From: Chloroflexota bacterium
GTDB taxonomy: Bacteria > Chloroflexota > Anaerolineae > Aggregatilineales > Phototrophicaceae
Reading direction: 5' to 3'
NCBI GenBank assembly: GCA_013388745.1
Contig: JACAER010000037.1
Coordinates: 21,427-85,426 of the forward strand
Length of the DNA: 64,000 nucleotides
Below the pieces are notes generated by a model, which searched no databases, was not told the DNA's origin, and saw only the letters and a program-made list of their open reading frames with translations. Positions 51,287-59,435 of the stretch are shown one piece after another. The stretch's first letter is position 1. Every line of letters begins with the position of its first letter. The translations under genes were made by a program, and so were the position numbers.

Positions 51287-51859
51287 CTATTCCGCCGGCG
51301 GACGTTTGATGCGGAAGCGGCGGCGCGGTTTTTCCCCCGCGGCTTTTTCTTCGTCTTCCGGCTTATCTTCCCAGATTTCTTTGGCGATGTCGATAAACAG
51401 CCGCCCGTCGAGATGGTCGATTTCGTGTTGGAAGACGCGCGCCAGCCAGCCTTTGGCCTTGATGCGCTGCGCCTTGCCCATGCGGTCTTCGCCCGTAATC
51501 AGCACCTCTTCGTGGCGCTCAACCGTGCCGAACCAGCCGGGAATCGACAGGCACGCTTCTACCCCTTCGACCATTTCGCGGCTGGCCTTCACGATCTTGG
51601 GATTGGCGACCACGTACAGCACCCCCGCCTGTTCGCCATATTCTTTCTTGCTTTCCTCGTCATCCGGCAGCCGCACGACGATCACGCGCTCTTTGCTGGC
51701 CACCTGCGGCGCGGCCAGCCCCACGCCCGGCGCGTCGAGCATGGTTTCCACCATATTGTCTATCAATTCCTGGAATTTACTGCCAAAGTCGATCACCTTC
51801 AGCGCTTTTCTGCGCAGCACGGCGTCGTTGGGATGTGTGATAATCGGCAAAACGCTCAT
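51287..51859 (-). CDS. def: Peptide deformylase
   Basis: This 190-residue metalloenzyme removes the formyl group from nascent proteins. The three motifs are present: GVGLAAPQ, EACLSIPG and QHEIDHLDG with the metal-binding and catalytic residues. Motif II normally reads EGCLS, so Ala replaces Gly here, while the metal-binding Cys is kept. A charged tail of about 30 residues (PEDEEKAAGEKPRRRFRIKR) extends past the catalytic domain. It is probably the housekeeping enzyme. Confidence 0.95.
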   Translation of the reverse strand: MSVLPIITHPNDAVLRRKALKVIDFGSKFQELIDNMVETMLDAPGVGLAAPQVASKERVIVVRLPDDEESKKEYGEQAGVLYVVANPKIVKASREMVEGVEACLSIPGWFGTVERHEEVLITGEDRMGKAQRIKAKGWLARVFQHEIDHLDGRLFIDIAKEIWEDKPEDEEKAAGEKPRRRFRIKRPPAE

Positions 51860-51914
51860 GACTCATTTGCTCAGATTTTATGTGCGATTTTCGCGCGCCA
51901 TTATAGCACAGCAC

Positions 51915-53852
51915 TCAAGGTCCAGAACCCGGACGCGGCGCATTCGGCGGGCGTGTGCCCAGCGGTTGACCCGGCTGTGCGCGCGTGGGCGGCAGCGCCC
52001 CGCCCGACACCGTTTCATGATACGCCGCAAGATAGTCGGCGATCGCCTGCCGCTGCTGGTGTGCCTGTTTAACCTGTTCTTTCTGGCGCGCTCCCGCCTG
52101 GCGCGCTGTGACTTCGGCGGCAACCGCGCGCGGATTATGCACCAGTTCAAAACGCTTGATGTCTTTGGCGTCGGCGCCTTCTAGCGAGAGCCGCACCTCG
52201 CCGCGGTTTAACAGCGAATTGAGCAGCCCTGTTTGATCGCTGGCGATGCTGTCCACCTGTGAGAGAATAATCTTATCGACCTTGTTTTGCAGCCACAGCG
52301 GGCGGCGGTGGATCAGCGTCACGGCCTCGTCGCCCACGATATACATATCGTTGCGCCAATCCCAATCTGCCCAGTACAGCCCCAGCCCGCCCAGCAGCAC
52401 CGGCAGCGCCGACAGCGCCAGAAACAGCAGGCGCAAATCGGCCTCGCGCGTCAGCGCAAACACCGCGAAAGCGCTGCCGGCCAGAATCAGCACGCCCGGC
52501 AAAAAGGTATGCGCCAGCCACACAGACCAGTGCTTGCGGTACACCGTTTCGCCCTTTTCGTTGACAAAGCGCATCGCCAGCGGATGAAACGCCCCGGTGT
52601 TTATGGGCGGCGGCGGCGCTGGCGGCAGATTGGGCGCGCCACCGCCGCCGATCATCTGCCCGACTTCGCGGCGGATCACGTCGCGCTGCTGGCGGGCAAC
52701 CACCTCTTGCAAATGCGAACGGTTGGAAAAAATCAGCTTTTGCAGTTCGATGGGATTGGGCATCATCGTCAGCACCAGATTGCCCGCGTCACCCGCCGTG
52801 CGCATCTTCACCGTGCCGTAATTCAGCAGGCGCGACGCCGGATCAAAATGCGGATAATCGGATGTCACTTCCAGAATGCTTTCGACAGGCAGTTCGCGCA
52901 CGCGCGTTTCAAACGTCAGAATGCGCCGCTCGACCCAGATCACGCGCTCTCTGGTCACGATCAGATAATCGTTGCGCCACTCGCGGTACAGATAAACCAG
53001 CGCCAATCCGGGCAGCAAAACGGCCGCTGCCGCGAACAGCAGTTGTAGAAGCGCCACCTGCACGACGCCAGACAGAATAAACAACCCGATCAGAATACAC
53101 AGCGGCGCCCACGCCAGCCGCGCGAAGGCCCACCAGTGCCGCCAGACCTGCGCCTGCACCTCTTCGTCTTCGCGCTGCCCCTCGAAGAGCCGCTTAGGCG
53201 GCGCGGCGCTCACCCGCTGCGGCCCGCTGGCGGGCGGCGCGGCGGCCAGCCCCGGCGTTTCGAGCTGCGAAATCGGCGCGGCAGGTGTGTCGCTGCGCGG
53301 CGGCGTGATTGGCTGGCGCTGTTCCATTATCGGCGGGCGCGCGGGGGTACGCGCGGGGGTGGGCGACAGCAGCGGCGCGGGCGGTGTTGGATTGACACCC
53401 GTTGTCGGCGGCGGCGCGGCTTGCAGCGGCGGTGGCTTGACCAGCGGCGCGTTAGCCGGGCGCGCGCGTCCGCTCAGATAAGCGTTGATGCTGGCGCCCA
53501 GACGCGGATACTGCGTCACCAGCCCGCTGAGGCTCGCGCGCGGCAAAAACAGCACCAGCGCCGGCTCGACAATGCGCAGCGTGGCGCTTTCGGTCGTCGC
53601 GGCGAACAGCGCCCCCTCGTTGATATACTGCCCGGCCTGCACCATGCCCACCGGACGATTCTGGCTGAGCACGCCGCTGCCATACACAAACACGTACATG
53701 CCCTGCGACGGCTGCCCCTGCTCAAACAGCACATGCTCCGGCGCCAGCCGCAGCGCCTGGAAGGCCGTCGCCAGCAGCGCGACTTCTTCCGCTGTCAGCG
53801 CTTGGCACAGCGGCAAATTCTGTATGCGCGAAATAATGAATGGGTCGCTCAT
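51915..53852 (-). CDS. Cyclic-nucleotide-binding-like domain fused to two bPH2 membrane modules
   Basis: The protein has 645 residues from the ATG at 53852. Residues about 10-125 look like a cNMP-binding/CRP-type beta-barrel (LRLAPEHVLFEQGQPSQGMYVFVYGSGVLS, then YINEGALFAATTESATLRIVE). A Pro-rich linker follows (about 130-235). Then come two modules, each a pair of TM helices plus a bPH2-like domain (EWRNDYLIVTRERVIWVERR with ELPVESILEV, and DWRNDMYIVGDEAVTLIHRR with LSQVDSIASD). The C-terminus is a basic, Pro-rich tail. The barrel lacks an obvious phosphate-binding RxA motif, so it may not bind a nucleotide. Confidence 0.82.
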   Translation of the reverse strand: MSDPFIISRIQNLPLCQALTAEEVALLATAFQALRLAPEHVLFEQGQPSQGMYVFVYGSGVLSQNRPVGMVQAGQYINEGALFAATTESATLRIVEPALVLFLPRASLSGLVTQYPRLGASINAYLSGRARPANAPLVKPPPLQAAPPPTTGVNPTPPAPLLSPTPARTPARPPIMEQRQPITPPRSDTPAAPISQLETPGLAAAPPASGPQRVSAAPPKRLFEGQREDEEVQAQVWRHWWAFARLAWAPLCILIGLFILSGVVQVALLQLLFAAAAVLLPGLALVYLYREWRNDYLIVTRERVIWVERRILTFETRVRELPVESILEVTSDYPHFDPASRLLNYGTVKMRTAGDAGNLVLTMMPNPIELQKLIFSNRSHLQEVVARQQRDVIRREVGQMIGGGGAPNLPPAPPPPINTGAFHPLAMRFVNEKGETVYRKHWSVWLAHTFLPGVLILAGSAFAVFALTREADLRLLFLALSALPVLLGGLGLYWADWDWRNDMYIVGDEAVTLIHRRPLWLQNKVDKIILSQVDSIASDQTGLLNSLLNRGEVRLSLEGADAKDIKRFELVHNPRAVAAEVTARQAGARQKEQVKQAHQQRQAIADYLAAYHETVSGGALPPTRAQPGQPLGTRPPNAPRPGSGP

Positions 53853-53931
53853 CGTTTTACCCCATCGCAAAATCGAGCGCGTGCGTAGCGACCAGGCACG
53901 CCTCGTGCGGACACCACGCCTGCCTCATCCA

Positions 53932-55956
53932 TTATAACGTATCGTGTTCGATGCGCGGCAGCGCCACGCGAAAGGTGCTGCCGACCCCCGGCGCGCTCTC
54001 GACATCAATGCTGCCGCCGTGCATCTCGATCACTTTTTTGGCGATCGCCAGCCCCAGCCCCGTGCCGCTGATCTGGCTGGAACGCGCTTTGTCCGCGCGG
54101 TAAAAACGCTCGAAGATGTGCGGCAAATCGCCCGCGCTGATGCCAATGCCCGTGTCCGAGATTTCCGCCAGCGCATCCTCGCCCTGCTGGCGCAGCCGCA
54201 CCGTTACCGCGCCGCCATTGGGCGTGTAATTCAGCGCGTTTTCGATCAGATTGCTCCACAAGCGGTGCAGTTCGTCGCGGTCCGCCAGGACGTACAGCGC
54301 GCACTCCGCCAGCCCGACTTGCAGCGCGATCTGCTTGTTTTCGGCTGTGGCGCGCAGCAGTTCAACCGCATGGCTCATGCTTTCGTTCAGATCAAGCGCC
54401 CGAAACGTCAGACTCGGCGCGTGATCCAGCCGCGAAAGTGTCAGAATATCCTGAATATAGCGTCCCAGCAGCACGGTTTGCGCTTTGATAACGCGCAATT
54501 TTTCCTGCTGTTTTTGCGGCTCGCGCTCCAGTAGATACAGACTGGTGTTAATCACCGAGAGCGGCGTTTTCAGATCGTGCGAAATATTGCCCATGAACTC
54601 TTTGAAAAACTCCAGCCGTTCGCGCGCCAGCGCCAGTTCCAGGCGTTGATGTTCGGCCTGTTTGCTGGCCGCCAGATCGGTGGTCATCGTCAGATAATGC
54701 GGCTGGCCGTCCAGTTCGAGGATTTCCGACGACATGAGCACCTGCAGGGGGGCGCCGCTGCGATGACGAATGCGCACCTCGACATTGCGCAACTGCCCCT
54801 CGTTGATCGTTTGCTGGATCACGCGCTGGCGTTCGTTTAAATCGAACCACAGGTTCAGGTCAAGGCCGGTGCGCCCGATGACTTCGTCGCGGCTGTAGCC
54901 GTAGAAACTGCACCAACTGGCGTTTATATCCACATACTGATTGTTGTCTACGCGGTTGATGGAAATGTTGACCGGCGCGGTGTTGAAAATCTTGGCGAAC
55001 CAGGCCTGTGAATGCCGCAGCGCTTCTGTCGCGCGTTTTTGTGCGCTGATGTCGATCGATACGGCTTGCAGCGCCGGGCGTCCCTGATACAGGATACGGC
55101 TGGTGAACACTTCCAGCCAGCGTATCTGCCCGTCACGGTGGACGATACGCATCTCATAATGCGTCGGCGGACGCTCGCCCAGCAGCGTCTTGTTGAGTTC
55201 GTCCATCAGATACTGGCGATCATCGGCGTGTATGACCTCCAACGGACGCTGCATCTGGCAGAGTTCTTGCGGGCTGTAACCGGTCTGCGTACTGCTGGCA
55301 CGGTTGGCAAAAACGATCCGCCCGTCCTGAAAGATCGACAGCCCTTGCAGCGAATTTTCGGTCAGCGCATCATAAACATCCTGGAGCTGGGCGCGCTGCT
55401 GGCTTTCGCGGCGGCTGCGTTCGCGCGCGCGGCGCAGATTAAGGGTCGCCACGCCGAGCAGCAGCACGGCGAAAACGAAGTAGCTGCTGTGCGCCAGCCA
55501 GTTGAGCACGCTGTCGCGCGTCAGCCCAAGAATGGTCGCGGACATTTCCAGCCCGACCAGCAGGCTCAAGACCGCGATCAGCAGGCTCGCGCGCCAGCCG
55601 ATGAAAAAGCCGGCGATCAGGATGGGAAGCACATAGCCCGTGAAGACAATATCATAGACCAGCGGGCGGCCATCGGTCGTCACTGCCCAGGTCAGCACGC
55701 CCCACAACGCCAGCGTCAGCAGCCAGACGGCCAGGCGCACATGCCCGCGCCAGGCGAAGGCCTGCACCAGCAGCGCCACCCCCGCCACGGCCAGGCCGAG
55801 CAGCAGGCTGCGCATGCTGCCGCCCAGAAACCAGCATAGAATGGTATACAGCAGAGCAATGGCCAGCACAGCCCACGTTACCAGCAGCAGCGCACGCGCG
55901 GTGTGTGTGTGTTCGTCGTCGGCGAAGGTCGGCAGGCGAAACCAGTGGCGCAGCAT
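53932..55956 (-). CDS. Multi-TM PAS sensor histidine kinase
   Basis: The protein has 674 residues. Six TM helices lie in 1-180, and two PAS domains at about 200-310 and 320-435 (SLQGLSIFQDGRIVFANRAS, then APVNISINRVDNNQYVDINA). HisKA carries His460 in GNISHDLKTPLSVI, and HATPase_c has NLIENALNYTPNG, DTGIGIS and GTGLGLAIAKK. No response regulator is adjacent; a MarR gene lies 25 bases upstream on the same strand and is probably co-transcribed. Confidence 0.93.
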   Translation of the reverse strand: MLRHWFRLPTFADDEHTHTARALLLVTWAVLAIALLYTILCWFLGGSMRSLLLGLAVAGVALLVQAFAWRGHVRLAVWLLTLALWGVLTWAVTTDGRPLVYDIVFTGYVLPILIAGFFIGWRASLLIAVLSLLVGLEMSATILGLTRDSVLNWLAHSSYFVFAVLLLGVATLNLRRARERSRRESQQRAQLQDVYDALTENSLQGLSIFQDGRIVFANRASSTQTGYSPQELCQMQRPLEVIHADDRQYLMDELNKTLLGERPPTHYEMRIVHRDGQIRWLEVFTSRILYQGRPALQAVSIDISAQKRATEALRHSQAWFAKIFNTAPVNISINRVDNNQYVDINASWCSFYGYSRDEVIGRTGLDLNLWFDLNERQRVIQQTINEGQLRNVEVRIRHRSGAPLQVLMSSEILELDGQPHYLTMTTDLAASKQAEHQRLELALARERLEFFKEFMGNISHDLKTPLSVINTSLYLLEREPQKQQEKLRVIKAQTVLLGRYIQDILTLSRLDHAPSLTFRALDLNESMSHAVELLRATAENKQIALQVGLAECALYVLADRDELHRLWSNLIENALNYTPNGGAVTVRLRQQGEDALAEISDTGIGISAGDLPHIFERFYRADKARSSQISGTGLGLAIAKKVIEMHGGSIDVESAPGVGSTFRVALPRIEHDTL

Positions 55957-55981
55957 GGGTCGTCGGGTGCTCTTTCGTTTA

Positions 55982-56452
55982 TTATGGGCGCGGCGAGAGC
56001 GGGAACTGCTCGGTCATGATCTGCAAGTAGCGCTGCACATAGCCGAGCAGATCGCGCCGCCCCTGGGGACTCAGCAGGCGCAGCACGGCGTTCATCTGCG
56101 TCATGATGGCCTTTTGCACCGCCAGAAAACGCGCCTGCCCCGTATCGGTAATCGTAACCAGCACCGAACGGCGGTCGGCGGCGGCAGCGCTGCGCGTCAC
56201 CAGCGGCGGCGCGGCGCTCGCCATGCGCTGTATCAGGCCGCTCATGGTGGCGTTGGTCAGGTGATGTTCGCGCGCGATCTGCCCGATGGCGCAGGAACCG
56301 CCATGCTCGATCAGCGTTTTGAGCACGAAAAACTGCGGCGGCGTCAGCCCTTGCTCGGCCACAAAATCTGCCAACCGCTTTTCGGCGTCCAGCACCACGC
56401 CGAACAGCAGCGCCCACAGCATTTGCACATCGCGCTCGAAATCCGCGTCCAC
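55982..56452 (-). CDS. MarR-family transcription regulator
   Basis: This 156-residue winged-helix protein has the family pattern: GLTPPQFFVLKTLIEHGG, CAIGQIAREHHLTNATMSGLIQRM and the wing LVTRSAAAADRRSVLVTITDTG, which carries the conserved DRR. The start is GTG with GAGAGGTG 11 bases upstream. A loose inverted repeat opening TTAC and closing GTAA at 56472-56495 just upstream could be its operator. It is the first gene of a run with the PAS histidine kinase. Confidence 0.9.
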   Translation of the reverse strand: MDADFERDVQMLWALLFGVVLDAEKRLADFVAEQGLTPPQFFVLKTLIEHGGSCAIGQIAREHHLTNATMSGLIQRMASAAPPLVTRSAAAADRRSVLVTITDTGQARFLAVQKAIMTQMNAVLRLLSPQGRRDLLGYVQRYLQIMTEQFPLSPRP

Positions 56453-56545
56453 GCTCTGCCCAACACCTCTCTTACTCGACTTGAGCGTAGTGTAACGCGA
56501 AGCGTGGCGGCGGCGCTAGGCTTTTTCACCTATTTTCAAGCTGAT

Positions 56546-57403
56546 TTAAAGCTGGGCGATGAATTCGCGCACCAGGCGGAAATACGTCGCGCGCTGCGTG
56601 GTCGCGGCGGAATGCCCGGCCTGCGCGAAGGTGTATACATGCGCGCGCGGATACAGCGCTTTGACGGCGGCGCGCTGCGCAGGGGCAAAAGTCGCGTCGT
56701 CCGCCGATTCGATAATCAGCACGTGCGGCCAATCCAGCGGCGCTAAGGTCATATTTTCCGCCCAATCCAGCAGACAGCGATATGTACTCAGCACATCTTC
56801 TTTGTTCAGCCGCGCGCCGAACAATTCGGCCAGATACGCTTTCCAGAAAGCGCTTTCGCTTTCATCCGGCGCCACCATCTGGTAAAAACGTTCGGGCGCG
56901 CCGGCGCGAATCACGTCATCTGGCACGGGCGTCAGCAGTTGCAGTTCGCTGCGATAACGCGCGGCGGCGGCGGCATCCAGCACCGCCGTATTGGAGAGCA
57001 GCAGCGAACGCAGACGCGCTGAGTGCGCGCGCGCGAAAGCCTGTGCCACCATGCCGCCGAACGACCCGCCGAGCACATGCGCCCTGTCCACGCCTTCTGC
57101 ATCAAGAATTGCTGCTAGCCCGGCGCAGATTTCGGTCATCGTGGCCACGCGCGCATAGCTGGGCGCGATCACCCGAAAATCACTTTCCAGTTCCAGCAGC
57201 GCGCGGAAACCGGCGTCGGCCACACGCAGTCCACCCACCAGCAGCAAAATCGTCTGCCGGGCGTCTGGCGCGCCGCCCACCAGATAGTCCCACGCCGCGC
57301 CGCCCACCGTCAGTGTCTTCGGCGCGTGACTCGCGCGGAAAGCGCGCAGGCGTTCGCGCTGCTCCGCCGGCACCGCCGCATACCAGTCATCAAAAGTCAG
57401 CAT
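56546..57403 (-). CDS. Alpha/beta hydrolase
   Basis: This 285-residue protein has the hydrolase core with a serine nucleophile in LGGSFGGMVAQ, an acid (likely in ESADDATF) and the catalytic His in QAGHSA. The strand before the first loop reads ILLLVGGLRVAD rather than a classical HG motif, so the oxyanion region is altered. Substrate unknown. It lies upstream of the MarR gene and may be read by the same transcript. Confidence 0.83.
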   Translation of the reverse strand: MLTFDDWYAAVPAEQRERLRAFRASHAPKTLTVGGAAWDYLVGGAPDARQTILLLVGGLRVADAGFRALLELESDFRVIAPSYARVATMTEICAGLAAILDAEGVDRAHVLGGSFGGMVAQAFARAHSARLRSLLLSNTAVLDAAAAARYRSELQLLTPVPDDVIRAGAPERFYQMVAPDESESAFWKAYLAELFGARLNKEDVLSTYRCLLDWAENMTLAPLDWPHVLIIESADDATFAPAQRAAVKALYPRAHVYTFAQAGHSAATTQRATYFRLVREFIAQL

Positions 57404-57477
57404 GTTTTTATACCGCTTTCTCTTGTGAACCCGTGTACGCTCAGATTTTTGGTGTGCTGGGCCTTACGGGCAGGCCT

Positions 57478-57936
57478 TCACGCCCCCAGTGTTTTCACCG
57501 CTTCGGCCACGCTCACCTCTGGCTTGACGTTCAACTGTTCGTCGATCACTACGCCGTGTTCGTCGATCACCCAATGCGAGCGGATTACGCCAAAATACTT
57601 TTTGCCGTAGAGCGACTTTTCGCCCCAGGCGCCCCACTGTTCCAGCACGCGATGCTCGGTATCGGCCAGCAGGTCATAGGGCAGTTTTTCTTTTTTCTTC
57701 CATTTCAACTGGTCGCTCGGTTTGTCGGGGCTGATGCCCAGCACGACGACGTTGGTGCTTTCGAGCTTGGGGAAGGCATCGCGGAAGCCGCAGGCCTGTT
57801 TGGTGCAGCCGGGCGTGCCCGCTTTGGGATACGCGAACAGCACGACCTTCTTGCCGCGGAAATCACTCAGGTGTACGCTTTTGCCATCCTGGTTGAGCAG
57901 TTCAAAATCGGGGGCAGTTTCGCCAATTTTCGGCAT
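57478..57936 (-). CDS. bcp: Thioredoxin-dependent peroxiredoxin (Bcp/PrxQ type)
   Basis: This 152-residue enzyme reduces peroxides using thioredoxin. The peroxidatic Cys44 and resolving Cys49 occur in PKAGTPGCTKQACGFRD, the PrxQ spacing of five. The remaining fold matches (FRGKKVVLFAYP, GISPDKPSDQLKWKKKEKLP, VLEQWGAWGEKSLYGK, RSHWVIDEHG). In the usual YPKDNTPGC motif, AG replaces DN. The thioredoxin reductase gene at the left edge is a likely partner in the same pathway. Confidence 0.94.
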   Translation of the reverse strand: MPKIGETAPDFELLNQDGKSVHLSDFRGKKVVLFAYPKAGTPGCTKQACGFRDAFPKLESTNVVVLGISPDKPSDQLKWKKKEKLPYDLLADTEHRVLEQWGAWGEKSLYGKKYFGVIRSHWVIDEHGVVIDEQLNVKPEVSVAEAVKTLGA

Positions 57937-57959
57937 GAGGTTATTCCCTGCTACATTAT

Positions 57960-58243
57960 AAAATAAAGCATTGCTCTACGATAACATCATTTGCTTAAGC
58001 GTGTCTGAGAGACTGGCGGAGTCCCGCGCCGAGGGCCGCACGTCTCATTAAAGAGTTCGCCCGGTACGGTCTGTCATGCCGCCGATCGGCGGCATCATGC
58101 GGGCGGCGGTCTTCGGCGTGCTCCCGCCCCCGCCTATCCATATTTCGCTGTGCGCGCCGTAACATTCATTGCAGCACGTAATATGCTGCTTTCGCCTTAC
58201 AATGAACACTGGTCGAATCATCCCCGGCCCAACAGGAGCGCCC
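57960..58243. other. Intergenic region with a 20-bp perfect palindrome
   Basis: No gene is seen between the peroxiredoxin and the membrane protein. At 58076-58095 a perfect palindrome centred on GATC (ATGCCGCCGA and its complement) is followed at once by a CATCATGC. A further GC-rich stretch (58095-58135) can fold weakly. The palindrome could be a regulator site or a dispersed repeat. Confidence 0.45.
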
Positions 58244-59392
58244 ATGCGAACCTTTATTGTCAACCATGTTGAACTGCTGGCACGCCGCTTTGGCGTTTCG
58301 CGCCGCGAAATCGTAACCCTATCCGTTATTGCCATGATCACACTGCTCGCCTTGCTCGTGTGGTACTTCGTTTCTGACCATTCGGCGGCGGATTCCAGTG
58401 GTTTTTTCCTCAACTGGGGCACAGAGTTAGGCGGCGCGCTGCTGAGCTTTTTTATCTTTCAGGTTATTTTCCTGCGCTTCCGCGAGACAGAAGGCAAATC
58501 GCACCAGGGCTTCGACTACAAGCAGTACGTTGCCGATGTCGCCAAAAGCAAAAAACGGCTTCGCATTCTGACGACCTTTTTGTATTTGCTCAGTCGTTCC
58601 AGCGATCCCAAAGCCAATCTGGCGCTCAAACAGAAATTCCTTCAGAGTTTGACCGGTTTCGTCAAAAATAACCCCGATGGCAAAGTCAGGCTGTTGTTCC
58701 TTGACCCGTTTTCGTATGTCGCTTATCAGCGTGAAGAAGAACGCCCGGAAGAACAAGTGCAGCGGCACATTAAAGACAACCTCATTGAGCTGTACAAATT
58801 TAAACAAAAACTGCCAGCGGAGCTGCAAGAGCGTATTGAAGTGCGCGTCTTCGATGCCCTGCCGCCGTTTGCTTTGCTACAGGTCGATAATCTGGCGTCG
58901 ATCGTATTCTTCCGGCGTGGGCAGTCCATCACACGCTCGCCGCGCTTCGAATTCTTCACCGAAACCCGCTTGGGCGAATTCATTGAACAGACCTTTGACA
59001 CGCTGTGGATCGACGAAAAAGTGACACGGCTGCTGGAACGTTATATGCGTTTGACATTCAAGGTGAACAGTCAAGAATATACAGCGCATTTTGTGAAAGA
59101 AGAAAGACGCTTCTTGCGCCATGAGTGGGATGCTACTAAACGCTTTTATCTGCTGCTGGACTATAAGGGTGATAGCGACCTGATCGCCCAACTCAATAAG
59201 GAGAGCGCGTCGGTGCAGGTGCAGTGGCGCGACAAACCGCAGCGCTGTACAGCCAAACGCTTGATCACGCCGGCAGACGAACACTATGGCGCGGTGCGTC
59301 GCCTGAAGGAGGACAAATACGCCGACAGCATTGCCCCCGACGTTGTCTACGAGCTGATTCTGGAGCAGCAAAGCAACGACAGTGTCTCGTAG
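58244..59392 (+). CDS. Membrane-anchored protein of unknown function
   Basis: This 382-residue protein starts at the ATG at 58244, with AGGAG 5 bases upstream. Two TM helices at about 22-42 and 55-77 precede a long cytoplasmic part with a strand-helix pattern (KKRLRILTTFLYLLSR, GKVRLLFLDPFSYVAY, EERIEV-like segments, ASIVFFRRGQSITRSPRFEF). This faintly recalls phospholipase-D-fold proteins, but I see no HxK catalytic motif. It has lower GC and richer Lys/Phe use than its neighbours, hinting at transfer. No family can be named. Confidence 0.6.
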   Translation: MRTFIVNHVELLARRFGVSRREIVTLSVIAMITLLALLVWYFVSDHSAADSSGFFLNWGTELGGALLSFFIFQVIFLRFRETEGKSHQGFDYKQYVADVAKSKKRLRILTTFLYLLSRSSDPKANLALKQKFLQSLTGFVKNNPDGKVRLLFLDPFSYVAYQREEERPEEQVQRHIKDNLIELYKFKQKLPAELQERIEVRVFDALPPFALLQVDNLASIVFFRRGQSITRSPRFEFFTETRLGEFIEQTFDTLWIDEKVTRLLERYMRLTFKVNSQEYTAHFVKEERRFLRHEWDATKRFYLLLDYKGDSDLIAQLNKESASVQVQWRDKPQRCTAKRLITPADEHYGAVRRLKEDKYADSIAPDVVYELILEQQSNDSVS

Positions 59393-59418
59393 CCTGTGCT
59401 GAATGTGGGGCGGTCTTG

Positions 59419-59427
59419 TGCTAAAAT
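59419..59427 (+). promoter_or_regulatory. Extended -10 promoter of the GT-C-like gene
   Basis: TGC-TAAAAT forms an extended -10 (TGnTAnnnT) with no clear -35. Transcription would begin near 59434, next to the ATG at 59436, predicting a leaderless or nearly leaderless mRNA. Confidence 0.4.
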
Positions 59428-59435
59428 GCACGTTC

